Assembly: GCF_019649055.1 (NCBI RefSeq) | Contig: NW_026570274.1 | Span: 958,314 to 1,022,313, forward strand | DNA: 64,000 nt | Reading direction: 5' to 3' | Origin: Paramacrobiotus metropolitanus | Taxonomy: Eukaryota; Tardigrada; Eutardigrada; Parachela; Macrobiotidae | In this document: piece by piece, positions 12,633 through 23,164 of the stretch | Numbering within the stretch: position 1 is the stretch's first letter | How the letters are laid out: every line of letters begins with the position of its first letter | The notes under the pieces: model-generated | Seen by the model: only the letters and a program-made list of their open reading frames with translations | What the model was told of the DNA's origin: nothing | Databases searched by the model: none | Translations under genes and position numbers: made by a program

Positions 12633-13113
12633 TCAACTATCCGTATCCTCTAAGCGCAATACCGGATAATCCGTGGTCTTTATTGGTCTTATGACAATAC
12701 TGTCATTTCGGGTACTTCTTTCACCAAGTGGCAGTTCCGGGTGAATGTTGCCTGCCCGTTGAATACTGTCACGAAATCGCTCACTCAAGGAAGTTATCAG
12801 TTGGTCCACAGAAGGTAAAGCGATGCCTATTCTGAAATAATCTTCCGCCTTGTCCGTCACAGGGTTATTTCGTTGTGTTTGTTTACCAGCACGACGCGGG
12901 ATTCGTTTGTCGATCGATTTCCCGCTCTTCTGCCAAACTCATCACTTCTTCGGATATATCCCCAAAACACTCTCTAATATCCTCCCGCACTTCGAGAGTT
13001 CGACCGCTTTCATAAGTTGACATGTGAAGTATAAACCGGCTGTTATTCGCTACCAGGCTACCAGCACAGCCACAAGATCCGGCATGCCCTTGGATTTTTT
13101 CCATGAGTTGCAT
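12633..13113 (-). mobile_element. hAT-type (TTF/ZMYM-like) transposase fragment
   Basis: The minus strand encodes parts of the C-terminal half of a hAT-superfamily transposase: RFILHMSTYESGRTL and SLAEEREID, then after a frame change IPRRAGKQTQRNNPVTDKAE followed by DYFRIGIALPSVDQLITSLS. The basic R-x-G-x-Q-x-x-R-N-N-P segment before a YFR..PF.D..I..L..RF motif is typical of this family. One frameshift near 12895 breaks it. It lies inside the astacin relic in the same orientation. The left end is repeated at 38860-38975. Confidence 0.7.
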
Positions 13114-13165
13114 TTTTCCATGAGCAGCTCATGGAAAAATCCAACGGCATGCAGGATCTCGTGCT
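13081..13165. repeat. Short palindromic duplication over the astacin zinc-site DNA
   Basis: About 26 bases around the GFFHE codons, with core GGATTTTTCCATGAG, occur in both orientations within 80 bases. The two copies form an imperfect inverted repeat at one edge of the hAT insertion. Confidence 0.75.
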
Positions 13166-13270
13166 GGATTATGCCCGTGTGCGACAGGCATTCCGGATGT
13201 AACATGACTTTAGTGGGTCGATGGTCGTAACGCCCAATTTCGGATTGGCATCACGCCGTCAATGTAAAGG

Positions 13271-15035
13271 TCAATCTGTTATCCTCAAAGTTTAAGTAAC
13301 TTAATCAAGGATCTTACGTTGGTGACCTTCCGGATGTTCTGCGAAAACCAGTATACAGTGTGCAAACCTGTATGGTTGTTCGGTTGTAGGAACTTGCATG
13401 TGCCAGCGTAACACCCTGCAGTTGCGACCCAGGCGTTTACAATGCTTCTCCCTCACCTTGTCATCTGAAAAGCACCGGGTGCTCCTTCAACATGCGTGCA
13501 GAGTACAACATCAGTAGATATGCGAAAAACCTTTAGTGTGGTGAGGTGTGGTGGTCACCCGGCATCTTACCGCAGTCCGACCATATTAAAGTACCGGCAA
13601 GGTGGATAAAGGGAATATATCTTTTCCCGACCTGACAACTATATTGGCCGAACAATGGATATATATTCTTTGGCCCGTAGCTGTTTCCAATCCGGGGTAT
13701 TACTTTTCGCGAATATCCCCTGGCTCATCGACGTCCCATACAAATTCGATACACCTCGTATAATAGCGCCAGATCTCATTATTTGAATGATTCCGTTATG
13801 TCTTACTGGCTCCCACATTTAGAATACAACGTTGTAGAATAAATCGGAGAATTGAAACTTTCCAATTTGCCAGGCTTTCGGTGCTCCTCAGCCACACTAA
13901 GTCTGTAATTGAACGCACCATGCTGTCATCGTACTCCCTGCTAGGAGCGGTACGCTTTGCTGCCACTTTCGATATTAAAATCGTACTACAATCTAGGTAG
14001 TATAAATACAATCATAATAATTAATAAACTGCAGCAAAATTAAATCATGATCAATCATTCAATATAACATAATAATGCGTAATAGTTTAATAATAAATAA
14101 TAAATAATAAAATAATAATAAATAAAAAATAAAAAATAAAATATAAAAAATAAAAAAATAAAAAATAAATAAATAATAAATATAAAATAATAATAAATAA
14201 TAATATTAATAATAATGCGTAACATAATAATGCGTAATGCGTAATAGTTTAGACTGATTTCAAAAATGGTTTCTCATACCTGAATAAGAACACGCCCCTG
14301 TACCAATCCACACAAACATACAAATGCCCCAGCTAAGGAGTAAGGACAACTGCACTTTCCAGTCGCCATTTAGACGGCACTGTTCAAGCGGAAAGGTGGC
14401 TAGCCATGCGACACAATCGAAGAGTTTCTTGTCGACCGTACGTTCCCTTAATTTATAGTTGTAAGTTTGTAACCGTATGTGAGTTTGCGCTGCACCAATA
14501 ATCGCCCGATGTAGTCAGCTAACTGCTAAGGTAAAGACCATATATCACAGACAGGCTGTGAATCGTGAAGTTCACGTATAGCGCACTCAGCGCACGTGTG
14601 TGTAAACTGTACAATTAATATACTAATCCTTCAAGTTCAAGGTTATTCTGTATACACAGAGCGTCAAGGGTATACACTGTTGTACAGGGTCAAACTCAGT
14701 ATGGCATCGCATGTCAAAGCCAGTTTACTGCCTTAAATTATTTACTTACTCTTCAGAGCTTATGTAAATTGTGTGCGCGATGCGTTTACTCAAGGGAAAC
14801 AGGAAATCGAGTTGCACAAGATCGCACTTCATTGTTACTAGTACCGGTTGTCTCGTACGAGCAGCCAGTTTCTTTTTTTTACAGTCATGCATTTTATTCT
14901 ATTCCACATAATAAATGCAATCACTAGAAAATAAAATGTACTAAGTCATCAGAAACTGTATCTGTGAAGGGTGGTACTGGCTAATCGGTCATTCTGATTG
15001 GCTTTATGCATAGTACGTACTAAGATTATTCAGCT
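13271..15035. other. Gene-free stretch with A/T simple sequence
   Basis: No supported gene. Bases 14085-14215 are a degenerate AATAAATAATAAA-type simple repeat with recurrent ATAATGCGTAAT text at its edges. Confidence 0.55.
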
Positions 15036-15044
15036 ACATCGCAA

Positions 15045-15215
15045 GACATTTGCCGACAACGATAACCCAGTCTGCATACAGTGTAGGCCCGCGAAATGTA
15101 GATGGCAGATGCCGCGTTGTAATGCATATTGAGCCAACCGTGTATTTATACGCTATCCCCGTTAGCGAAGCGCCGATCATTCACGCGCGCATGCTTATGG
15201 AGGTGGAAGCATTTT
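15045..15215 (+). pseudogene. 7TM receptor fragment (TM3 region)
   Basis: TVYLYAIPVSEAPIIHARML corresponds to the third-helix segment TVYLYANHVSEALVIHAHML of the receptor at 39760. DNA similarity extends over roughly 120 bases and then stops. The DRY-equivalent Asn-Arg pair is missing, and no other helices lie in frame nearby, so this is a relic. Confidence 0.75.
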
Positions 15216-15224
15216 TGACTGTTG

Positions 15225-15655
15225 AGAATAATTACTTCGATTTTTCTCCTGTTTGGGTCACGGTTTTATATTTTGGTCACCGTTCACTTATACCACCCTC
15301 CCCCCTACATAGCGCGCTACATGAATTGCTGCTGATTGCACACGGTGTTTTCATGTTTCGGTCACTTGGAATATACGCGTTCTTATATTTCGGTGAGCTT
15401 GTGTTAAAATTTCCTGAAATGAACAGTTTACATATCAAAAGCTTTGCATCTGAATTTCGAAGCATGCACTTGAAATGATTTCCATAAAAAACCAAAGGAT
15501 GAACAGAAACTGAACCGGGGTGCAATGCAAAAGAACCGCTCTTCCATGTTTACAAATGTCCGAAATGTCAGATTCGCACATTTTCAGTTCTCTTTGGATG
15601 ACTACAGAGTACAGACCAGCGAAAAACAAATCAAAAACCCGGTAAGTATACACAT
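15225..15655. repeat. Dispersed repeat R4, copy A
   Basis: Starts with CGATTTTTCTCCTGTTTGGG and contains TATTTTGGTCACCG, shared with 23395-23850. Parts of this copy (15355-15640) match the other copy in reverse complement, so the unit has palindromic structure. It separates the 7TM fragment from the Ig fragment that follows. Confidence 0.6.
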
Positions 15656-15659
15656 ACGT

Positions 15660-15960
15660 ACATATCGACGCTGCCCGTTACAGTTCCTGCCGAGGTAGGA
15701 GACGGGAAGTGGTTGTACTGCGCGGTCGCCACGCCCGAAACGGCAGAACGGGTCGTCTGACGCCACCAAAACTTTATACCACCCGCGCTGTTCCGCTGAG
15801 TAGGGCCGTGTCGATCCGTTCCCCCAGTGGGCACAAGTACGTACAAACCGACCGTCCCCAACACCAGCACCTTCATGATCAGCGCCACGACTCCGGCCGG
15901 TGGAGTGTCTCCTGCCCTGCGGCAGGGTGACCTTTGCGTCCTGTGCATGTATCACCTGCA
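15660..15960 (+). pseudogene. Ig-domain gene relic, copy 1
   Basis: The DNA aligns with bases 18545-18830 of copy 2, including GCCGAGGTAGGAGAC, the CCCCCAGTGGGCACAAGTA-like stretch and GGAGTGTCTCCTGCCCTGCG. Several indels break every frame, so only remnants of the first Ig domain can be read. The second domain is absent. Confidence 0.8.
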
Positions 15961-16205
15961 GCTGCAGCCGCCCAAGGAAAAAATCTCAGGCTAGACAGTG
16001 CCTCCTGCTTACTCAGTATTATGAACATTGGATTGTTAGACATTTTATTATGATGAAGGACAACAGTTGTCACATCATGCCATCGTTCTACGATTTATAG
16101 GTAATTTTATTCGACACCAGTCAGCTTACAGATCAGATGGGCTAGCACAGGTTTACACTACTTAAAATGATCAGAATTTAAACATTGAAAAAACATCCAA
16201 AATCG

Positions 16206-16620
16206 TTAGTCCCATTAGTGATCTTGGGGCGTGCAGTCAGTGTACCCAAAACCGCAGCTGCATTTCCTCTGACTACTGCAAGGCTTAAGCGCTGCCTTAA
16301 AAGGCCGTAGATCGTGGTTCTCCGGTAATTTCGCGGATCTTACGGCCGGCGAAACGGATGAGCTCAGCAAAAGATACTCCAAACGTACCGAACGTTTCCA
16401 CCGCCAGAGGGTAGAAAAAATATCCCAGTTCTTCGACGAAAGCATATTTGTTGCGCTTGTAGTTTTCAGCCAACTGGGCTACGCTTCCGGCTTTTCTTGA
16501 ACTGGCACTAACGTGGGACATGGCAACAGTGTCCCAGCACGTCGCATCCCACACAACTGCCCTTCCATCGCGCACGGGAATTAAAGTCATGCCATCCACG
16601 ATTTTCTACATTGTTGGTTA
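16206..16620 (-). mobile_element. Non-LTR retrotransposon 3' end, copy 1
   Basis: The minus-strand frame DGMTLIPVRDGRAVVWDATC then SVAQLAENYKRNKY matches the C-terminal endonuclease-like region (RPD..TL.PW..G..L..DVT) common at the ends of invertebrate LINE polyproteins. A one-base loss near 16295 shifts the frame before the terminal LSLAVVRGNAAAVLGT segment. It belongs to a different subfamily from the 27 and 46 kb copies. Confidence 0.75.
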
Positions 16621-16769
16621 TGCTGTTTGTACTGTGAATTATACGTCTATGCGTAGATGAGATGGTGCCCGCCATAAACGATTACAATTTTCAGTCAAGT
16701 ATATCAACTTCTTTCCTTATGTGATGTGCAAACTTCAAAGTAAGAAAAATATCATTTTCTATAAATAAC

Positions 16770-16880
16770 TTTGTTATCATAGCTGTGTATAAAACATGTG
16801 CAAATTAAATAAAAAAAAATGTGCGCTCAATTTCCACAAGTTGTTGTGCAGTGCCGGCAGATGCGAGCGTGAATTCTCTA
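16770..16880 (+). pseudogene. Possible 7TM receptor exon-2 border relic
   Basis: GCAGTGCCGGCAGATGCGAGC resembles the intron-1 acceptor and first exon-2 codons of the 39760 receptor (TTTGCCGACAGATGTGAGC), with similar AT-rich intron text before it. The match is short and carries no continuing reading frame. Confidence 0.35.
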
Positions 16881-17334
16881 AATAATCGATCATTTCTTGA
16901 CTTGATAAAAGCGATGACGTAAAACAATAGAGTAGCCGAAACAAAGATCGTTCGGTTGGCATTCAACTTGGCCACCTATAGTAAGTGAACGGGAGCTGAT
17001 TGAGAGCAGATTAGGTTTCACTGGTTTTGTAAAGTATTCTTTCACCGATTTATGATTGGGCAGAAAACAGCCACAGAACCGCAATGCCAACCGCCTGGGA
17101 TGTGGTTTCAATGGCGCACGCAACCGGCAAAATCGTCCGGACGGATGAACCGTCCGCCGGACGCTTTTGCCGGCAACAGGCGAATTTCATTAAATCCGGA
17201 AACTATAATTACGACAAAAGCCCAGTGCTCATTCTGCAATCTGCACTGTATGGTACAGTATTTTCATCTTTTCGAAGTACCCACTAGTGGATCACGCTGA
17301 ACTGCAAAATTTTTTCAGGATAATTATCCGTCTT

Positions 17335-18370
17335 ACCATACTTGTGTTGGGACTGCCGGGATTACCGTCTGAATTACAATATATTTAAGAATTTCAACAT
17401 ATTCATGCGGCTGTTTCCGTCCAGATCATCCGCTGCCTACCAAGTATCAGCCGAAGCGATGCCGGTCGCGCACTGGCCGTCTGGTTGGCGCCTTTCCAAG
17501 TGCCGTCGGCGACCGCTGTCGGCATCGCTTCACCTGCTGGACAGCGGATACCTTCGAAAGAAACAGCCGCATGCATTGCCGTTAATCAGCTGAAGTGGCT
17601 AACTTGCCGACCATCATTACTGCCTGTCCTCCGTTTAGCTTCCCAACAATTTGCTGATCGACATTGACCGACAGATTACTGATTCACAATTGGCATTACT
17701 TCAGTTTTCTTTCCCGATTCTTACACAATTGTCTGGTTGACCGACAGCTTGCTTATCGTTCTTTATCAGGCTTCTTAACTTTTGCAGGTCTGCGTTGCTT
17801 CCTTCGGTTCCTTGCGAGTTTTCTCGATTTCGAGTTTCTGGGGTTTTCTTATTTTCTTAGGTTTTTTGCATTTCGTTTTCAACAGATTATCGGGTAAGCA
17901 TTTTGTCGGTCAGCAAAAATTCGTCAGCAACTTGTCGCCGTCGGTCAGACCAGCTATAATTGGTCGCCGGATCTGCTCTGTGTCCATCATTTGTATGCTG
18001 TCCTTCCCAAGAAAGTGGAAATTCAACGGCAGTAAACCCGGCTTTCGCAACGCAGATCGAACGAATTTATCGATCCGTATTCTACATCCAGCAGGACAAT
18101 GATGATCCATTGATCCGCATGTGCAGCAGCATTTTCTATCTTGTAAAGCAGCATTTTCTATCTTGTAATGTTGGTCGGTGTATCGCCATGCGCCGTGAAT
18201 GGCTGTTCTTTCGGCAGTGCGAACCCTGGTAATTCTATTATTTAGCGACATCCCATGTTTCACCGTTTTGTAGATTTATAGTAGATACAGTAGGCAGCGC
18301 TGCCTACGACACTGTTGATTTCCTATGGACTGTTACAGAATACAGATGAAAGCATTTTTGACTGTTAAGG
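17335..18370 (+). repeat. Dispersed repeat R1, copy A (upstream of Ig copy 2)
   Basis: Shares long blocks with 32468-33385: a TTACCAT.CTTG.G.TGGGACTG start, a CATGCGGCTGTT.CCGTC block, a CAATTTGCTGATCGA block, a T-rich section with TTTCTTAGG motifs, and an end GCATTTTTGACTGTTAAGGA. A shorter version lies at 23165-24020. Because R1 precedes the Ig gene in two loci, it is probably part of one duplicated unit. No protein family is recognised in it. Confidence 0.75.
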
Positions 18371-18399
18371 ATAGCAGTACTCTGTCTTCCAGTACACAA

Positions 18400-19155
18400 T
18401 CATGTCCGGGTTGTACTGCAGTACAGCGTTCGCGTGCATCGCTGGCGGTGGAGTCGGCCTCACGCCACATTACTGACCGCGTCAACAACCTGTCCGCCCT
18501 AGAGGACGCCCCGAGCACTGTAGCGACGTCGACGGTACAGCCATCGCCCGATACAGTCCTCGCCGAGGTAGGAGACACGACATCCATGCACTGCCATGTC
18601 GCCGCGCCCGAGCGGATCGTCTGGCGCCAACAGAACACCACCGCCCACGCTGTCCCAATGGGTCGGGCCGTGGCGACGCATTCCCCCAACGGTCACGCCT
18701 ACGGACAATACACCGTGGCAAACATTAACACCTTTATGATCTTCTACGTGCGCCACGACTCCAGCGGGACGCTGGAGTGTCTCCTGCCCTGCGGCGATGA
18801 CCTTTGCGTTCTGCGCACCTTTAACCTGCAGCTGGGGCTGCCCGACTTGACCGCCCGGGACTTCTTCGTGCTGCCCATGCGCAACATGGCCACGCCGAAC
18901 GGGACCTTGTCCATGACGTTGCACGGGACGCGTCGACTGCAGCCGGACGTCGCCCGCGTCGCGTTTTATCTGGAGATACGCCGGCTACGGCGCTCTATCC
19001 GGATCTGCTGGGCGGGGACATCCTTGGTCTGCTCAACAACACCGTCACCTTCAACGTGTCGGTGCAAGGAGCGGCCGGTCCGTTCTGCGACAGCAAGAGG
19101 GAGGAGCCGAGTGGCGCGGATGGACTGCTGGTTCCGCACTGACGTCCATTGAAAG
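18400..19155 (+). pseudogene. Ig-domain protein, copy 2 (late frameshift)
   Basis: Open from upstream of 18400 to 19152, ~250 residues. The first Ig-like domain has Cys in MHCHV, Trp in IVWRQQN and Cys in LECLLPC. The second begins VLPMRNMATPNGTLSM. After LEIRRL near 18985 the frame departs from copy 3; the lost frame still reads LLGGDILGLLNNTVTFNVS, so one indel breaks the C-terminal half. The second-domain cysteines seen in copy 3 are replaced here (MTLHGT). Such proteins are normally secreted or surface-bound, but no signal peptide is visible in the window. The start codon is not fixed. Confidence 0.7.
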
Positions 19156-19589
19156 AGATTGAAATCTTTTGAAAGATTTTGTCGCTGTACGTGAGCCGCT
19201 TCTTGCTTCACAGGGTATTACAAATGCAATTTGTCAGGGTACGTTGTTAAGTTTTCCCATCTTATACTGCATACTTCTGAATTTCCTTCTTTGGAAATGT
19301 TCAGCTTCGAGGTTCCCGTGAAACAATTATGTTTTTTTAAGGAAATGAATACAAACGTAATATGAAAACATTTTGTACTTCTGACTCTCGGTACACGGGC
19401 GCGGGTTACGTACGCTGCTTGCCCAAAAATTACTTACATGGAAAGCGGAATGGTAATTTAAATTTCAAATAAGTTTAACCTAATAAATGAACAATCGTTT
19501 GTCCGCATGACAAAAACGGTTTATGTCGTCGCCGATTTATGGTTCGGTAACGGTAGCGCATTCAATTACGCACTTGCAAGTGGATCATC

Positions 19590-20190
19590 ATACAGTTTTT
19601 TTAATCTAATTCGGCGAAGTGTACCCTGCGTCGGCATACTGTATGTACACCAGGGCACCAGTAGATTTAAGACCAGAGAACTGCGTCAGTACTGGTACTG
19701 CGCTCACGTGTCACGGTGTGAAATGGAATAATTCCTGTGAATACGTTCATGCTTCACCAGTACACCGGCACCTTCGCCAGTGCGTACTGCAATTACATCA
19801 CAATAATTTTGAAGCGGATGAATGTTGTCTAAACTATTCACCATGTGCGGCTGCCTGTTCTGTCAGCTTAGCATGAGCATGACTAGACACAATTGTCGGA
19901 AGCTGCCCATTCTATTTCTAAACCTGATTTTAGTTTTGGTTCCTTTTCCGTTCGTACGTACTAATAAATTTAGCCTGAACTGGTGTTTCTCTCGCTTTTG
20001 GTAATCGTTATCCTAGCTAATTCGTGACCTTGCATCCTTTTCCAACCTGTACACTCGTAATCCCCCTCGAAGCGCTGAGTAAGCAATTCGAGTTGAGATG
20101 CTTTCAGATCATCGTTTTTCATACTGTTGTCTATTTTCATGTGACTGGAAACGAGTCAAGGTGTGTTTCTCATGGGCATCTCGTGATCAT
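19590..20190 (+). repeat. Dispersed repeat R3 split by R2
   Basis: Bases 19590-19810 and 20118-20190 match consecutive parts of 36890-37125 (CGCTCACGTGTCACGGTGTG; GGAAACGAGT..GTGTTT). The intervening 19914-20118 is instead shared with 27864-28060. That pattern reads as repeat R2 inserted into repeat R3. Confidence 0.65.
19914..20118 (+). repeat. Dispersed repeat R2, copy A
   Basis: Matches 27864-28060 over ~200 bases, including CTAAACCTGATTTTAGTTTT, CGTGACCTTGCATCCTTTTC and CTCGAAGCGCTGAGTAAGCA. It has no coding content. Confidence 0.75.
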
Positions 20191-20243
20191 CGTCAGGACT
20201 GTGCTGCTGTTTGTGACTCTGGGCTCGTGGTCCTTACTCCTCA

Positions 20244-20757
20244 GCAGGGCAGGCCCGTCGCGAGACCCCCGTGAGTTTTTCAAAATGCTACTCCTCCCGC
20301 GGTTTTCATCGTACATTTTTTCCGAATATACCATTAGAATCAGCGTGAAATTCTGAACAAAATGGTTGAGGTCGATTTTCGAAATTTGTTTACCCCTAAA
20401 GTCGACATTAACGGGCGGTCTCCAATGCGACATTACAATTTGGAGTTTCCCCCTGGCCGCAGAATTTTATGGTGAGTTTATTGGTGTATTCAGAAAAATT
20501 TCAGAATGAAAACTGTCGGTGGAGTTGATTTTTGAAAGTTGTAAGGGAAATCACCCCAAAAAAAACGTGTCGCATTGGCAACCGCCCGGGAACGTCGGTT
20601 TTGGGAGGCAAACGAATTTCGAAAATCGGCCTCAACCATTTTGTTCAGAATTTCACGCTGATTCTAATGGTATATTCGGAAAAAATGTGCGATGAAAACC
20701 GCGGGAGGAGTAGCACTTTGGGAAACTCACGGGGGTCTCGCGACGGGCCTGCTCCTC
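20244..20757. repeat. Large, recent foldback
   Basis: The left arm (about 20244-20434) and right arm (about 20566-20757) are near-identical reverse complements across ~190 bases, differing at scattered positions. The 130-bp spacer contains a diverged direct version of part of the arm (GGTGTATTCAGAAAAATTTC against GGTATATTCGGAAAAAATGT). High arm identity suggests recent origin or gene conversion. No coding frame is convincing. Confidence 0.85.
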
Positions 20758-20759
20758 AG

Positions 20760-22435
20760 TAATCTTGCAGCGCGAGCACCGGTATCCGTGATCTCAAACA
20801 TTACCGCCTTAAGCGTGAGCGTTGCAAACTGAAATTGCGTTTCCGGTCTGCTGGACAAACCAGCCCATATTACCGGTTACTTTAATTATTTTAAGAATTT
20901 ATCAAGACTGAGAAAAGCCGGGCGCTAAACCCCGAAGCAAGCTTTATCCATCGGAGACTACAACGTTTCCTTATGATTTCGGCACATGGCCATTCGGAGT
21001 AGTTGTGGGTAGGCAAATGTGGATGTCGGTTGTTGCTACAGGGTACACGGAGCCATCTCCACTGCACGTAATCACCGATCATGCGCACTTTGCTCACTTA
21101 TCTTACTCTACACGGCTCCACGACCTGTACTCTGTACCTAGGTAATACATAAAAGCTAGGCGAGCCAAGCTGGTTATTCCGGAAAAGTACAGCGGACGCC
21201 TGCCCACATGCAGAAAAAAACATATGCAGCAGATTTACTTGACCTGCAGATTTACTTGACCTGCAGATTTACTTGACTTGCAGATTTACTTGACCCTTCA
21301 GGCCGGCCGCTGTTAGCAACGGCCGGCATGCCGCTCGAGTAAATCCGACAGGATATACTGCTTGCGGCACACATACACCGAAGGCACTTGATGAATATTG
21401 TGACTGTCGTATTCGTCGGCTGCTCAAATCGGCTTTTGCACAATCAGAGCACTTGACGCACAACCTGGTCGTACGTACTTATGAATGGTCCATAATGCTC
21501 GCTTCTTTAGACAATTCAATCACTCGCTAATCTAATTAATATAGGGTTTATAAAATGAGGGCGCATCTCTGATACTAAGTTGCCTTATTGCACTCCAGTA
21601 TTCGGAGAAATCTTGACCGCGTCGCATAACCTGGATGCACCATAAAGTGGTACAAACACAGAAGATGGAAACCGTGCAAAACGACCGCATTTTAACACTT
21701 CGATGCGTTTCATAGCGCTTTGATGGCAACACCAAGCGCAACTCCCCAAGGGAAACTGAATGTTTAATCAGCGAGACTCTATTTGTTGTAACCCACGCAG
21801 CGTTTTTCGGCTTGTAGTGCAAACATCGGTTTTTTAGGGAAGTAAAGTGCAACCGGCACTCAAAGACCCTTCTTCCAAAGTTTCGGTGTCGGTTTCCACG
21901 CAAAAAGGAACCGAGTGGCTAAAAATTGACGGCAGAGCTAACTCGTCCCCACAAAAAGGTACGATACACGATCACGTTATCGATTACACTCCAGGTGTAC
22001 AGTGTAAACACTGACATGCAAGTTTCCGCTGCCGGGCCTACCGCTGTTCCCCTGTTTACACAAAGGACCGAGCCGTTTCCGGGTACGAGTGATGCGACTC
22101 TGTGTAACCGCCTTGTCGGCAAGTAAGCGCGAGAATAGCCAATCCAGTCGGCAAACCGTAGCGCATTCAGAACAGAACAGAATAACGATCAGTTATTGGT
22201 ATACACCACCTGCAGCGTTTAGAACGGGTGATTATATATGAGCGGCTGAAAACCTTCCGATATTCCTCTATGTAGATGATTCTGCACACCAACACCAAAC
22301 GAAGGCGCTAACGGCGATTATACTGGAAAAAGTTATAGAGCTGGCATCGTTCTTTAATTATTTTCAGTACGATCGACGTAGCGGCGCCTTAGGAGCCAAG
22401 CCAGCCAACGCTCGACGCGATTATTTTATCTTGTT
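20760..22435. other. Gene-free stretch
   Basis: No supported gene. The only clear structure is the 17-bp tandem repeat at 21229-21296. Confidence 0.5.
21229..21296 (+). repeat. 17-bp tandem repeat, four units
   Basis: Four consecutive copies of GCAGATTTACTTGACCT, the last two with single-base changes. Confidence 0.9.
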
Positions 22436-22439
22436 ATCG

Positions 22440-23099
22440 TAAGGGAAGTGGCCCGGTACATGGTGCCAAATTCGTGTGCATGCACGAAAAATTTCACTTT
22501 CGCGCACTCCGAAACGCATTTGTCTTTCGGTTTATGACATTCTGATCCAGAAGATTTGTATACACTGGCGTGAAAACCGTTTATGCGCGCAACATCCGGT
22601 TAAGGAGTTATGGCTACTAGAAAATTCCAAAATGTTTAAATACGTTTAGCTGTACCAAAAGTATCATCATGGAGCGATCTCCCTCAAATTTTGCACGCAA
22701 CTGTGCATGTTCATGAAGATCGTTTTTACACCGATGCAAACTTACATGGTTTTTTCCTAATTTTAAAATGGATTTTAAAATTTGAAAAAAATACTAGAAC
22801 AGTGGATCGGTGTAAAAACGTTCTTCGTGGTTTTGTGCATTTACGTGCAAAATTTGAGGGAGGGTCCCTAATAAGACTTTTGGTACACCGGAATGCATTT
22901 AAACTTTTTGGAATTTTCTAACAGCCATAACTCCCGAACCGGATGTTGCGCGCACAAACGGTTTTCACACCAGTGTATACAAATCTTCTGGCTACAGAAT
23001 GTCATAAACCGAAACAGCAATGTGTTTGGGAGTGCGCGAAAATGTAAGTTTTAGTGCATGTACACGAATTTGGTACCATGTACCGGCCCACTTCCCTTA
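22440..23099. repeat. Palindromic element R5, copy 1
   Basis: Almost the whole 660 bp is one inverted repeat, from TAAGGGAAGTGGCCCGGTAC at the left to its complement at 23099, with a small AT-rich centre near 22770. Landmarks such as GCGCGCAACATCCGGTT, GCGCACTCC.AAAC and AATTCGTGT.CATGCACGAA occur in both arms. Family mates lie at 33735-34424 and 28757-29125. No coding capacity; it looks like a foldback or MITE-type element. Confidence 0.9.
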
Positions 23100-23164
23100 A
23101 TTAATAATGATCAAAGCGAAGATTTAATCTGGCATGTGGTGCCAGCCTCAACAAGCGTTTTATT

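Larger units (their letters stand above)
11990..13270 (-). pseudogene. Astacin-type metalloprotease relic, interrupted
   Basis: Astacins are secreted zinc endopeptidases. The minus strand at about 13140-13260 reads a cysteine-containing segment into GIIQHEILHAVGFFHE, the HExxHxxGFxHE zinc site. The Met-turn YDMDSIMHYGRN lies ~800 bases further along the gene at about 12310-12360, in an open frame ending at 11990. In intact astacins the two motifs are about 50 residues apart. The gap here is filled by a hAT transposase fragment, and no continuous frame joins them. I found no convincing N-terminal propeptide or signal exon upstream. Confidence 0.75.
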
